64,000 nucleotides of DNA. It comes from Thelephora terrestris. Its lineage: Eukaryota; Basidiomycota; Agaricomycetes; Thelephorales; Thelephoraceae. A program made the translations under genes and the position numbers. Of this stretch, positions 24,436-34,359 are shown in pieces. Under the pieces are notes generated by a model. The model had not been told where the DNA came from, did not search any database, and worked only from the letters and a program-made list of their open reading frames with translations. The stretch's first letter is position 1; each line of letters starts with the position of its first letter. The DNA lies in assembly GCA_015956445.1 (NCBI GenBank), contig WIUZ02000001.1:2604001-2668000 (forward strand), in the 5' to 3' direction.

Positions 24436-26021
24436 TCAATTACCTGCTGGAACGGTAATACGGCGGAAGGCTTGCCACGCTTGGATCCCACGTTGCGTTT
24501 CCGCCCAAGGCTCTGAAAGATTGCCTGTATGTGCGATTGTGTCCAGGTGGGGAAATAAATGGATAAGGAAGTACGTCATGATCCCAACAGAATCGGGGGC
24601 CCTAGGGAAGGGCAGTTCGCGAACATACAGCCACCGTAGGTTGCAGCTGCTGACTTGCGTGAAGATGGTTCTTATCGGGACTCGTCCCTCTTCCGTTAAT
24701 GAGGCTGAGTGGTTGAATATCCTACTCTGGGGTGCATTGAAGTGGACCTCAAGTTCGAGAAGGGAGGTGCAATACTTCGACAGGAAGAAGAGACCGTCCA
24801 TGGTGAATGTCGGGGAAGGGTTTCCGCATCTCGGTCCACCAAAAACCAATGTCTCGAGCCTACATAGGGATGAGGCTAGCTGCGCGATATCGGGGTCCGC
24901 GAGATCGAAAGCACATGTGTGGGTGTGACATGGGGTATGGATTTCCAAGGTTGTGAGGTTGCGGAGAGAAAGAATGGGTGTTATTGTTGTTTTCGAAACA
25001 TTCCAGGGTCTGCTAGCATTGATGCGTAAGACACGTAATGTTTCTTGTGTGCCAGAGGTATTAAGAGCCGAAACTAATCGTTGGGTAAAGTCTGGAGAGG
25101 GCACTAAGCCCTCCGCCCAGGTGATGGATAGGTATCTCAACCCAGCTCTCATGTCCTTCAACAGGTCCAGCCAACCCAAGTCGTCGTCGACCTGAGCGTA
25201 GAGGCACCTCAACGAAGGGAATATCTCCGTTGCACCAGATAGCGCAAAATTTGAGTCCCGGAACGAGATCCCGAGCACTCGAAGGTTCGAAAGCCGGGAT
25301 ATGTGATTCGTAGCTTCTTCCGAAATCTTGTGATACGTGATAAGCTCTTGTAGAGGGGTAGAAAGCTTGAGCAAACAACTCGACAGCGTTCGCACACTCG
25401 CTGCGTCCAATGGGAAATCCTCTAGATGGAGTGCTTGCAGGGCCTTCATCGGAAGGAGCTCCAGCATGGGTCCAGCTATTGGATCGGGGTTGTTCTCGAA
25501 GGTATTCAGGTCGATAAAGAGGAGAGACGGGGACAAAAACAGTTTGATCCACACAAAATGTTCCCAATCGATGAAGCACGTCAACCTCTGCAAATTTGGG
25601 AGGAAGGAACCGTTCGGGAAGTATAAGTCGAGGAGCTGATAGACCCTCGTCGATAGACCATCCCAATGCGGCTCCTCGTTCACCTGCAGATTGTGGATGC
25701 GATGCCGATACTTCTCGAAGCAGTTCCATTCGTAAGGTGTGGGAATGCGAGTAAAGTGCTGGCAGCAGTTAATTGCGTGAGATTCTGAGGACAACAGTCA
25801 CTCACTAGCTTCCGGCGATTCACTTCCCAGATATCTGAAGGAAGAGTTTTGAGGAGGTTAATCAAACTGTCCTGAGTCTCCCACAGCACATCGAGTGCTG
25901 GGTCGGAGATCGTCTTGCAAGTTAAAGCCCAGTCGAGTACGATGCGTTGTGGAGTGTGCCACATGAACATATGCCTGGTTATTTGTTTGGTCAATTCATC
26001 TATCTGGAAGATATGGTGCAT
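24436..26021 (-). CDS. F-box/LRR-like protein (basidiomycete type)
   Basis: Two exons (26021-25806 and 25758-24436, 47-nt intron GTGAGT..GCCAG) give about 512 residues. The N-terminal 60 residues (MHHIFQIDELTKQITRHM, then LDWALTCKTISDPALDVLWE) have the pattern of the degenerate F-box found in Agaricomycete F-box proteins. The rest is a run of Leu-rich stretches (for example LQALHLEDFPLDAASVRTLS, LRYLSITWAEGL, LTTLEIHTP) typical of LRR-like solenoids. By family knowledge such proteins are candidate substrate receptors of SCF ubiquitin ligases; the substrate is unknown. The codon at the 5' end of the open frame is TTG, so the first ATG (26021) was chosen. Not closely related to the two F-box genes at 40.7 and 44.5 kb. 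Confidence 0.8.
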
Positions 26022-26251
26022 CCTCGATGGGGTGGTGAGGGCCAGACGGATCAAGCGCCGGGGCTGAGTAAAATCATCTCCTTAGCGCACCAGGACTGAT
26101 GGCACCCACGAGCTTAGATTATGTGGTTACTTGTACAGATATCACATTGCGTATGCGCTTGTTGCTTTGGGTAAACCAAGGGTTGGTACAAATAGTTCCA
26201 CGATCGAAGGCACCTCTGTTCTTGTCATTCAACACACCAACAAATCATTAA

Positions 26252-27153
26252 TCATCGACCAGGCGGTGGCGGAAGGAGTGGAAATGCTCCGCCACTTGCC
26301 CCTCCTCCGCTTGTATTGCTAGATGTGGAACCAAATAGATCTGGCAAGGCATTCGACTGCGTGCTCTTCGTCTTCCCTGGTATTGTGATGGTGAAAGTTT
26401 GACCATCTTTCAGTGAAAAGTCCTTCTTCGGCCCCGCAGGAAGATGCGGGGAAGGTGTAAGTTCTTCAGCCTCTGGAGGGTTCATCCTGGCTCTCCAACG
26501 CCTATACAAGGGGTCGGTCTTAGAGCAATAGGGCAAGCGAGGAATCAACGACGTACTTTGTATAGTCTTGGAGTGCAACATCTATGATCACCAGCGATGA
26601 AATTAGACAAGCATAGCCCTCGTCACCGGCTGCGTGGACGTACTGAAATCGAAGCTATCTGATCTCTCCAGGAAGCCCATACCGATGTAGGCCTTCCGAC
26701 CACCATCCTCAACTCTAACGACGAAATAGCGTGATGAATCAAGTACACCCTCGACGGAGGGTTTGGCGGGGTCGTAAGGAGCGTTGGCAAAGACTTTACT
26801 CCGGTCAACTTAAGACCAGTAGCATATGAGAGATAAACATACGTTCACCTGAAACGAACAATAAACTATCGCGTGTGCGTCCAGAAGACGTGGCTACGCA
26901 CCAGTGGTTGGATCCTCGAGCTTAATGGTAACACCGGCACCCTTCTCAATAATCCTCATTCGTCCTTTCCAGAGGGGATTTCCGAGATCTCCCCATTCCT
27001 GAGCTCGGTGACCCTCGTTCTTCTTCAGTGGAGGAATCTTGAAGACTAAGCACATCTCAACACCCTATCGCAGCGACAGTTAGAGCACGACACACCTGAA
27101 ACTTCCCTGCACATATATAAAATCGACTCGATCTCTTCCTCGAAAGCCTCCAT
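26252..27153 (-). CDS. NECAP: NECAP-like adaptor (endocytic coat-associated PHear domain)
   Basis: NECAP proteins bind AP-2/AP-1 and clathrin coat components. Spliced order: MEAFEEEIESILYMCREVS (27153), GVEMCLVFKIPPLKKNEGHR, AQEWGDLGNPLWKGRMRIIE, KGAGVTIKLEDPTTG, then KVFANAPYDPAKPSVEGVLD, SSRYFVVRVEDGGRKAYIGM, GFLERSDSFDF. Together these make the PHear domain. The C-terminal exon (26252-26581) is Pro/Gly/Ser-rich with FSLKDGQTFTITIP, matching the family's conserved FKEGQTIKINI strip. The family's C-terminal adaptor-binding motif was not found. It is divergent from CSN8 with 80 bases between start codons. Confidence 0.9.
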
Positions 27154-27233
27154 GGTTGCAAGCTGACGGGGGGCGTTGACGAGTGCGACACTCCGATCAT
27201 TCTCCGCAGGCGCCTTGGATCACATCTTTGACT
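27154..27233. promoter_or_regulatory. 80-bp divergent promoter NECAP / CSN8
   Basis: Only 80 bases lie between the ATG of NECAP (minus) and the ATG of the CSN8-like gene (plus). Both genes must share or overlap their promoters and leaders. This is seen directly from the start positions; shared regulation is inferred. Confidence 0.55.
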
Positions 27234-28274
27234 ATGTCTACCAGAAATCTCCCAACCCCACCACCTGAGGGCCCCGCTGAGACCCCCGTGGAGCCCCCTA
27301 CAGAAATAGATCGAGCGACGCCCCCAGCAACGGGCACTGATGAGGCCGCCGCTACCACAAATTCACCACCAGCCCAGCCCGAGCCACAACCAACACAGAT
27401 ACACACGGTTTATAGGGATATCTTCACCCTTGTTGCCAACAAAGCCATCGACAAAGATTGGTCTGGCCTAACCATGTTGGCAGAATTGTACGATCTACGC
27501 GTATGTGTTGAGCACAAATGCGTCCAGTCCCGAGCCCCCTAATTCCATTCCCCGTTATCTACAGACAGAGCACGAGGCCGACGCATCGAGACTGTTGCTC
27601 ACAACTCCGCTCGTCCTGTCATACTTGATCTTGGACGATATGTACGGTTTCAAAGCCACAAGCACAGGATATCTACTGAACCTTCACGATCAGTCCTCCC
27701 GCTAGGTTCGCATTAACCCGCCTACCCCCGCCACTCCTCCACCACCCCCTCACGGAGAAACTCTTCAACCTACTGGCATCTACTTCTGAGAGGAATTATC
27801 CCCAGGTCTACGTCAGAGCAATAGCGCTGTCGGATGCCTTAAGCGAGGATGCTGATTTGAGCATATTTGGACCATCCATGGTGAAATCCTTTACCTGTGA
27901 GGAGAACTATCATATCTAGTTTCGGTGCTGTCTCTCATTATCCTGTCAAAAGCCTCATTTCGCCACCGGACATTCAACTTGATCTCGAAAGCTTACACGA
28001 GCATTCCAATGTCACTCGCCGAATCGTATCTGGGTCTTCCCCGTGACGACCTCTTGCCAAGTACGCAACTATCACGTCCCATGATTCCCCCCTTTGATTG
28101 CCACTTGTAGCTGTAACTAGGCACAAATGGAAGTACGAACCAACTACAGACATCCTGACTCCCGCTCGCCCCCAAAACACAAGCGCACGACACATTCAGG
28201 AAGTCGTCTCCGGTCCGTCCACCTTGCTCACCTTCGATGTCGTCACAAACGGTGTCGCTCTCTTGGAGTCCTAA
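27234..28274 (+). CDS. CSN8: COP9 signalosome subunit 8-like (CSN8/PSMD8/EIF3K domain)
   Basis: CSN8 is the small PCI-like subunit of the COP9 signalosome, which deneddylates cullins. The first exon encodes a Pro/Thr-rich leader followed by HTVYRDIFTLVANKAIDKDW and LTMLAELYDLR. After a short intron come TEHEADASRLLLTTPLVLSY, ALTRLPPPLLHHPLTEKLFN, YPQVYVRAIALSDAL and then ISKAYTSIPMSLAESYLGLP, the helix-turn pattern of the CSN8_PSD8_EIF3K domain. The last exon (from about 28110) starts VTRHKWKYEPTTDILTPARP and ends at TAA 28272-28274. Length and C-terminus fit CSN8 better than the larger proteasome PSMD8. At least five exons; inner borders approximate. Convergent with UBLCP1 (127 bases between stops). 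Confidence 0.78.
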
Positions 28275-28401
28275 AAGTTTCCGCACCCTGGTGCTGTAGC
28301 ATTACATGTAGTACCAATTACATCCAAGACTACATTATGATCGGGGCATCGTAGTATGGATCTGAGTTCATGACCGACATATCCCAGGCGAGAGAGTCGA
28401 A

Positions 28402-30146
28402 TCACTGCGGCAAACCTCGGACTACCCGTTTCCACTCCTGTACACAGTTAGTTCACGCCGTACCGCAAAGGTGTGCCCTTACGTGGTGATCGAGGGAAGT
28501 GAAGTCCTCCGCCGTGGTCGCAATGAAAGTCATGTACCTTCCGACCTTGTACAGCTCTCGGTCACTTTGCGCCTCTGCCGTATGCGCCGACTTGAACGCG
28601 TGTATCTTCAGTCCAGACCGCGGATTCAACGCGAAATTCCTGCTCTACCAAGCGAACAACCATCAAAAATCGAACCCGAGGCCACAAACGAGGGAAACTA
28701 TACAAGGTCATCGATATGGATAGTGTTTTTTGCGTTGCTGCGTGCAGGTGAGGGGTCAGACTCCCTCGAGGTGTAACTGGTTGTCAACGTACTATTGTTT
28801 GAGATGATTCCATATTATTTGAAGCGGTTTAACAGAATGTGTGTACTGTTTACCGTCTCTCATGGAAAAAACGGTAAACATAGAAGTTTTATCCAAGACT
28901 GGATGTGAAGCGGGTGAACCGCTGAAAATCGGTCGGGTAGGTCCACGACATACCGAACGAGATCTATGAATGCATCAGAGGCGAAGAATAGACCTCTCTG
29001 GCATGCGACCTGCCTTGTAGTTCTTATCTGACCCCACCATCTCGAGCTCGACAAGTTTGGCTTCGAGCCACACCCAGCTCGTTTGTGACCTAAAAGCAGA
29101 GCAATGAACGGCGGCCCTTTCACCTCAGGCAAGTCCGCCCGCTCGTACCATATGCAGATATCGTAGTAAGGGTATACCATCTCCAGGAACTCATGAAGCC
29201 CCGGCCTCGCGCACTCAGCGGGAGGAAGCGCTCCGGATGTGAGTGGCTTGGTATCAAGTATTGCTGTTAACGAATCCCAGTGAGTGCGAGGAAGCCCATA
29301 CCCGCAAAAAACGCACTGTAGTCGATATCAAGAACGAGTAGTCGTTTCCCAGGACGTGGCGGGTTGATGATATTCAACTGCAGTTTCGCCGTATGTTCGC
29401 GGATTTTTCGAAGATTCCGTTGATCGTTGATGTACGCGGCCGCTGCGACAGAATCGATGGCGAGGTCGACATCGAGGTCGTTGACGACGTCTGGTAGGTT
29501 CAAAAGCTCTAAACCAAGACAAAATCCATGAGGCAGACCGATATCGATCCAACGAGTGAACCCAAGCTCACCATTGGGGTCTTTGATTTCGTGGCCTTGA
29601 GGCGTTCCGACAAGCGTGAACTTCTTCCCGCTAACGAGGTTGAGGTCCCCTCTGAGCCCAGACGATCAGCACCCCCGTCGCAAGCACAAGATGCTGGCAC
29701 ATTCATGGGACAAGAAAGCGAGGGGACATACATCCGTTCTTGATCGGGCGGGAGTTTCCCCTTGACCAGACCAAGGATCTTCTGTCTCTCCTCTGGCACG
29801 GTCGTCAATTCCCGCAGAGCGACCTTGAGATCAAATACCCTACACACGAAGCAATAGACTGTCAGCGCCACTCCCGACAGTTTTCATGATGTGAGTTGAG
29901 CATACTGACCGATCCGATTCAGCGATGTCAAGGGTGAGACTTTTCCCTGACCAAGTAAAGACCAGGTGAATCCATTTCTCTTTCTCCTCGGGCTTCTCAC
30001 CCGGGGTAACCTTGTGGCGTAACACCATGATCAGACACAAGTCTTCACATTCGGTGTGCGAGTGCCTTCCATACCTCGGTCGAGAGAACCGTCGCGTCAG
30101 CTACGACTGGGGGGACATCCGACGGAGTCTGGGGCAACGCCGACAT
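28402..30146 (-). CDS. UBLCP1: UBLCP1-like ubiquitin-domain CTD phosphatase
   Basis: UBLCP1 is a nuclear HAD-family phosphatase acting on the 26S proteasome (and CTD peptides in vitro). The N-terminal ubiquitin-like part reads WIHLVFTWSGKSLTLDIAES, VFDLKVALRELTTVPEERQK, ILGLVKGKLPPDQ. The phosphatase follows: NIINPPRPGKRLLVLDIDYT (catalytic DxDxT, the Thr completed across an intron), ILDTKPL, MVYPYYDICIW, then SQTSWVWLEAKLVELEMVGS, DKNYKAVLDKTSMFTVFSMR, DGKQYTHSVKPLQIIWNHLK, NAKNTIHIDDL and SRNFALNPRSGLKIHAFKSA. The end is EWKRVVRGLPQ with TGA at 28402-28404. All junctions keep frame with GT..AG introns. Start choice: ATG 30146 (MSALPQTPSDVPP) joined by a 64-nt intron, or ATG 30028 (MVLRHKVTPGEK) in the next exon. 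Confidence 0.9.
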
Positions 30147-30912
30147 GACTGGGAGAACGTTTCGGCTTGTGGAGGGTAACCTCGATCGGATATTTGATAT
30201 GATAATTATTAGCGCCGGCAAGCGGCATGGCCCACGACCGGCTTCTGTAATCCTCACGCCCTGCGAATAGATTGCTGCAACAATCCTCCTTCGACCCCTA
30301 GTTTTCCAGTTTCTCGCGAACTGATAGACCGACCCCTATTAATTACTTTTGTACCGCTGCCCAGTCGTATACCGACCACTAAAAATTTTCCATTCAAGTA
30401 AGCACGCGCAGGATAAACCATGTTCCTGGCACTAGCAGGCAATCGTTGAACCGAATGGTCTGTTCAATTTTGGCTCCCAGATGGCACTTCATCTAACCCT
30501 TAGTGGAGAGGCACGATGCTCACCGATTGCCTGTGGGGAAAAGGTAGGACCGGTCACCATGAATCCCATCAAGCTAGCCTGGTACCGCCAGAAATAGTTA
30601 CGGGCGACAAGTCAATCTGGCCTCAAATCATGGGATTGTCACTGGGGGAAGACGCCTCCATGGTCGATGACGCAAGGAACACTTTGGATCTTTCGGACTA
30701 CATCCATCCCCCTCAATACACTCGCCAAATCCGAAGTCACGTTTATCAGATAATACACAGGGATTGGTGGTGATAGAAAACTAGTGAAGAAGAGGGTGGG
30801 TGAGCGATGAATTAAACGTACAGTCACGGCGTAGCACATAGTTGTGAAGAATTAGTATCAGGACCCCTATAGAGCCCCATGGAGAGCCCTCCGTAATAAC
30901 TCCCTCCTCATG
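30147..30912. other. Boundary spacer between conserved core and family A array
   Basis: About 770 bases with only short open frames and no recognised gene. It separates UBLCP1 from the first family A gene and marks where conserved housekeeping content gives way to lineage-specific genes. Confidence 0.35.
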
Positions 30913-32399
30913 TTAATCGTTTCCTCGCTGATTCTTCCTCCCTCCACCTTCCGCAAAGCTTTTCGTTTTCCTCTCCTGCTTTCCCACCTCGAGTGAAGAA
31001 TCTGTTTTCCAGTCTTGGTCGGAGGAATGCAGATCCATGACCGAGGGACTTCTGCGTTTCACAATGGCTTTGTCAAACGCCTTGATGATCTCCGTCCCGA
31101 CCTCTTCACGGTCCATACCTGTCGCTACCAGTTCCGCGGCGTCGTTAAACTCCCTGCGGAGGATTGCGCGAACCGCCGCGCGTCGGAGTTGCAGGTCGAG
31201 CAAAGTGAGCTTGGGACCGCCTGGTTTCAATGCAAACGGGGTTAGGTCTTCATAGAAGAGTGTGGTGGAGGTCGTAAGGTTCGGAGCACCAACGCTAGGC
31301 TTGATAGGAGTGAGGATAGGGACTGTTCCCGATGCGGGGGTCTTCTGTGCGGCTTTCGCCGTCTGCGTCGTCGACGTTCTGCTCGCGGATGTGGATAGGT
31401 CCCGCAGGTCAAGCCGACGACCGTCAGCGTTCTCCGCCCTCGTTGGAAAGCTCACCATTTCCCTCACTACACTTGGACCACTGTCTTTGATGTCAACCTT
31501 AATTTTCTCGTTTTTCTTCTTTACCTCAGGAAAGACTCGAATCCCAAAGTGCATGGGGCGGAAGCTGCATCTTTGTCTGCGGTTGCGGCAAGGCTCGCAC
31601 ATCACGATGGTACCCTCCTTGCCTTTGCACCATATAGGGATGCAAGTCGTTTGGGGCGATTTTTTAGCGGAGCACGCGCCGCACACCTAGGGGACGATGA
31701 GCTTCACCATATCCACCTCTGGCGTATGCCACCCACCAATCCCTCTGCCTGAGGAACTACCTTCGTGTCCAGCCTATCCCCCTCTGTCATTTTCATCGAG
31801 CTCAAGTTCATTCCCATTGGACAAAAAGACCTCGTGTCTGTGTGTGGCTTGCTCACGTCCTTCGTCGATGCTTGGGGCGGTTGCGGAGTCGCACTTCCTT
31901 CAGCACTCGCAGTGTTGGCTGTCTCGGGTGTTCCTTTGGGGCTATCAACCTGGAAAGCCATATCCTCGGGCAGGCGGCGTCGTTTAACGCAAGTGTTCGC
32001 ATATTCTGCAATGATCTTGAATGGCGTTAGATGAAATGCCAGGCAAAGCTCTCTGTGCCTCGTCTGCGCCCTTGCGCGGTGAGTCTTCCGTACGCTGGAG
32101 CTCTTGAGTACGTTACTTACCAGCCAAGCCGATAGGTGCTGAGCCCATGGCTCCGCAAGCGCCGTCTCTTCTTTCAGACGCTCTTCCATGCTCTTGAGCC
32201 GCCAGATTGCCAGGACAGACTTCCACACGACGTCCTCGCATCCAGGAGAGCCTACGAGAAGACCCCGCAGGTCCACTTTTGCCCATCCGGACTCGCGATC
32301 GGGGGTTTCCTCGTCCCTCTCCACCTCTTGGAACGCCTCAAACGGTGTGAGTCCGTTGGGGCCCTGCATGGGTGTCCACTCCAGTGAAAAGAAGTCCAT
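30913..32399 (-). CDS. Family A copy 1: Cys-rich protein of unknown function
   Basis: Not recognised as a named family; defined here by comparison with its four neighbours. Three exons. Module N (exon 1): MDFFSLEWTPMQGPNGLTPF, then WKSVLAIWRLKSMEERLKEE and AEPWAQHLSAWLV. Exon 2 starts TRHRELCLAFHLTPFKIIAE after a short intron beginning GTAAGT and continues as a Pro/Ser/Thr-rich linker. Exon 3 (from about 31690) opens with module Z, CGACSAKKSPQTTCIPIWC and MCEPCRNRRQRCSF: spacing C-x2-C-x9-C-x4-C-x9-C-x2-C-x6-C. Its final CxxCRNRRQRC resembles the basic half of a fungal Zn2Cys6 cluster. Module C follows: LFYEDLTPFALKPGG, LTLLDLQLRRAAVRAILRRE, IGTEIIKAFDKAIV-type helices, and a basic tail. Zinc or DNA binding is inferred only. 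Confidence 0.8.
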
Positions 32400-32761
32400 A
32401 GAGAATGGGTAAACAGTTGAGGGTGACAAAGGGAGATGTGGCGGCGGAAGCTTTTCGTTCTGTCTCGCGCAATTACCGAATTGAGTTGCCTCACCTCAGC
32501 CGCATGTTAACTTTGTGTTCTCGTGCAGCCATGGCCGGTATGTCGAAGCGCTTGTATTTCGCGTGACTTATGTACGCCCAACATGGGTTCAAACCTCGTT
32601 AGATACTGTTCGTATTTGAGGTACATTCATAACAGAAGTGTATGAGAAGGGAACGCGCGGTTGATACACGACCAAAATGAGGCCGCCAAATGGGGTAGGT
32701 GCGCGAGGCAGCAAAACCTTCCGCAGGCACGTCATCACTCTTCGCTTTAAGTTCTCTCCCA
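32400..32761. promoter_or_regulatory. Divergent spacer between family A copies 1 and 2
   Basis: 362 bases between start codons of two paralogues on opposite strands. It presumably contains both promoters. No clear TATA box or shared repeat was seen. Confidence 0.4.
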
Positions 32762-33943
32762 ATGGACCTATCACTTGACTGGACTCCAACGAAAGGCCCG
32801 AACGGCCTGGCGCCATTTGAGGCGTTCCGATTGGTCGAGAACGATGATGAAACTCCAAGTCGCGGAAGCGGATGGTTGAAAACGGACGTGCGAGAGCTTG
32901 TCGCCCACTCTCCCGCTTCCGAAGATTTGATCTGGAAATCGGTGCTGGCAATTTGGCGGCTGAAAAGTATGGAGGGTCGCCTGAAGGAAGAGGAAAAAGA
33001 GCTCGCGGAGCCGTGGGCTGAGCACATGTCTGCTTGGCTGGTGAGTAATCTGCGTACCGTTAAACAGACACGGGATTGACTGCGTGAGGGAGTATAGACA
33101 AGGCATGAGGATCTTTGCCACGCTTTTCATCTTGAGCCGCTACAAATAATCACAGAGTGCGCGAAGGATTGCGTTGCAGCAGGACATATCCCCAACCGCA
33201 TGGTTGCGCATTCCCGAGACCCGGAAATCATTCCTTTCCCGTGCGCGACCAAAAGCGATGAGAATGGTTGGAGTCCGCGATCGTCATGGCACGAAAGAAA
33301 GGTGGAGAAGACCAATGAGGAACAGACGCCATTCCCGCCACAGGTGGACGAGGGGAACAGCACTGGACTTGCGCTAAACCGACCAGGCTCGTCAAAGAGG
33401 AAGAAGGGGCTGCGCAAGGGGCAAAGCACCAAGCGATTGGAGGGGACGTACGCCGATTCAAAACTGCAGATCTTTGCAGGAGCGGAAAGGATGGAGGAGG
33501 AAAAAGGAGAGCTTGGGAGGATGGGGGAGAGTCTTTTAACGAGGGTGGGGAAGGTCAAAGGTCCTCTGCCTACGCGTTGGGAGAGGGAAGAAGAGAGTTT
33601 GGCAAGTGGAACGCCTCTCGCTTCCACTTCCAGTGCTCCCAACGTTGGTTCTGTGAGCACCATGGCGTCTGCAACCCTCTTCTACAGCGACCTTGCTCGT
33701 TTCGGGGCTGGGCCATCGCCTCGAGAGATGTCTCTTCCGGACCTTGAGCTCCGATATAGAGACATTGCCAACGCTCTGCAAAGAGAGCGGGAGGACGCTG
33801 AAGAGCTTTTCACAATGGCAGTGGATCGCCGGCGGACGGCAACAAAAATCCTTGCAGCGCTGAATGAAGCCATAGTGCAACATGGGGGTCGCGCGATCCA
33901 TCTCACGTGGGCGTTTGACGAAGAGACGGATGATGCGCAGTAG
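32762..33943 (+). CDS. Family A copy 2, lacking the Cys-rich module
   Basis: Exon 1 (MDLSLDWTPTKGPNGLAPFE, WKSVLAIWRLKSMEGRLKEE, AEPWAEHMSAWL) matches module N of copy 1 very closely. The intron runs from GTGAGT near 33042 to GAGTATAG. Exon 2 then opens TRHEDLCHAFHLEPLQIITE, and continues without another intron as one open frame to 33943. Where its paralogues have module Z, this copy has a charged linker rich in Lys, Glu and Arg with no Cys cluster. Module C is present: ATLFYSDLARFGAGPSPREM, LPDLELRYRDIANALQRERE, RRTATKILAALNEAIVQHGG. Two exons instead of three. This looks like a clean loss of the exon-3 start and Cys module rather than decay, since the frame is intact. Confidence 0.75.
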
Positions 33944-34359
33944 TTACCGGTGTGGTGAGTGCAAAGGAACTCGTTTCAGGGGAGGGTTGTATCCAGGCAG
34001 ATGGTTCTTGCAGATCCTGCGCGACTCCGGCGCAGCGATAGAACCTATTGGGGCTGTGCAGAAGAGGTAGGAGGCGTGGCGCGAGTTGGACGTGAGTGTG
34101 AGCTTGACGATCCGGGTAGGATGTACTGGAATGTAGTGTATAACAGTACGATCTTTTTTGACAGTAATTGTTATGGTGCGCGTTCATTGTTTACAGAATC
34201 CTTCCCTCTGTTTCCGAAACATAAGCCAAGTGTAATTGTCCACAGCGTCCTCGCAAAAGGTTACATAGAATGACAAAGCATGTTTACGCATATCGATGTT
34301 TCTCACAGGCGACAAGAGATATCCTGGGTGTTACACATGGCTAAAGACCCCTTTCTCCC
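33944..34359. other. Convergent spacer family A copies 2 and 3
   Basis: About 415 bases, AT-richer than the flanks, between two convergent stops. No gene seen. Confidence 0.35.

Noticed and set aside
28990-29030. A GC donor (AAG then GCAGGT) in UBLCP1
   Set aside because: Using the GT three bases further (AAGGCAG then GTCGCA) gives the conserved DKNYKAVLDKTSMF in the right phase, so a normal GT-AG intron explains it.
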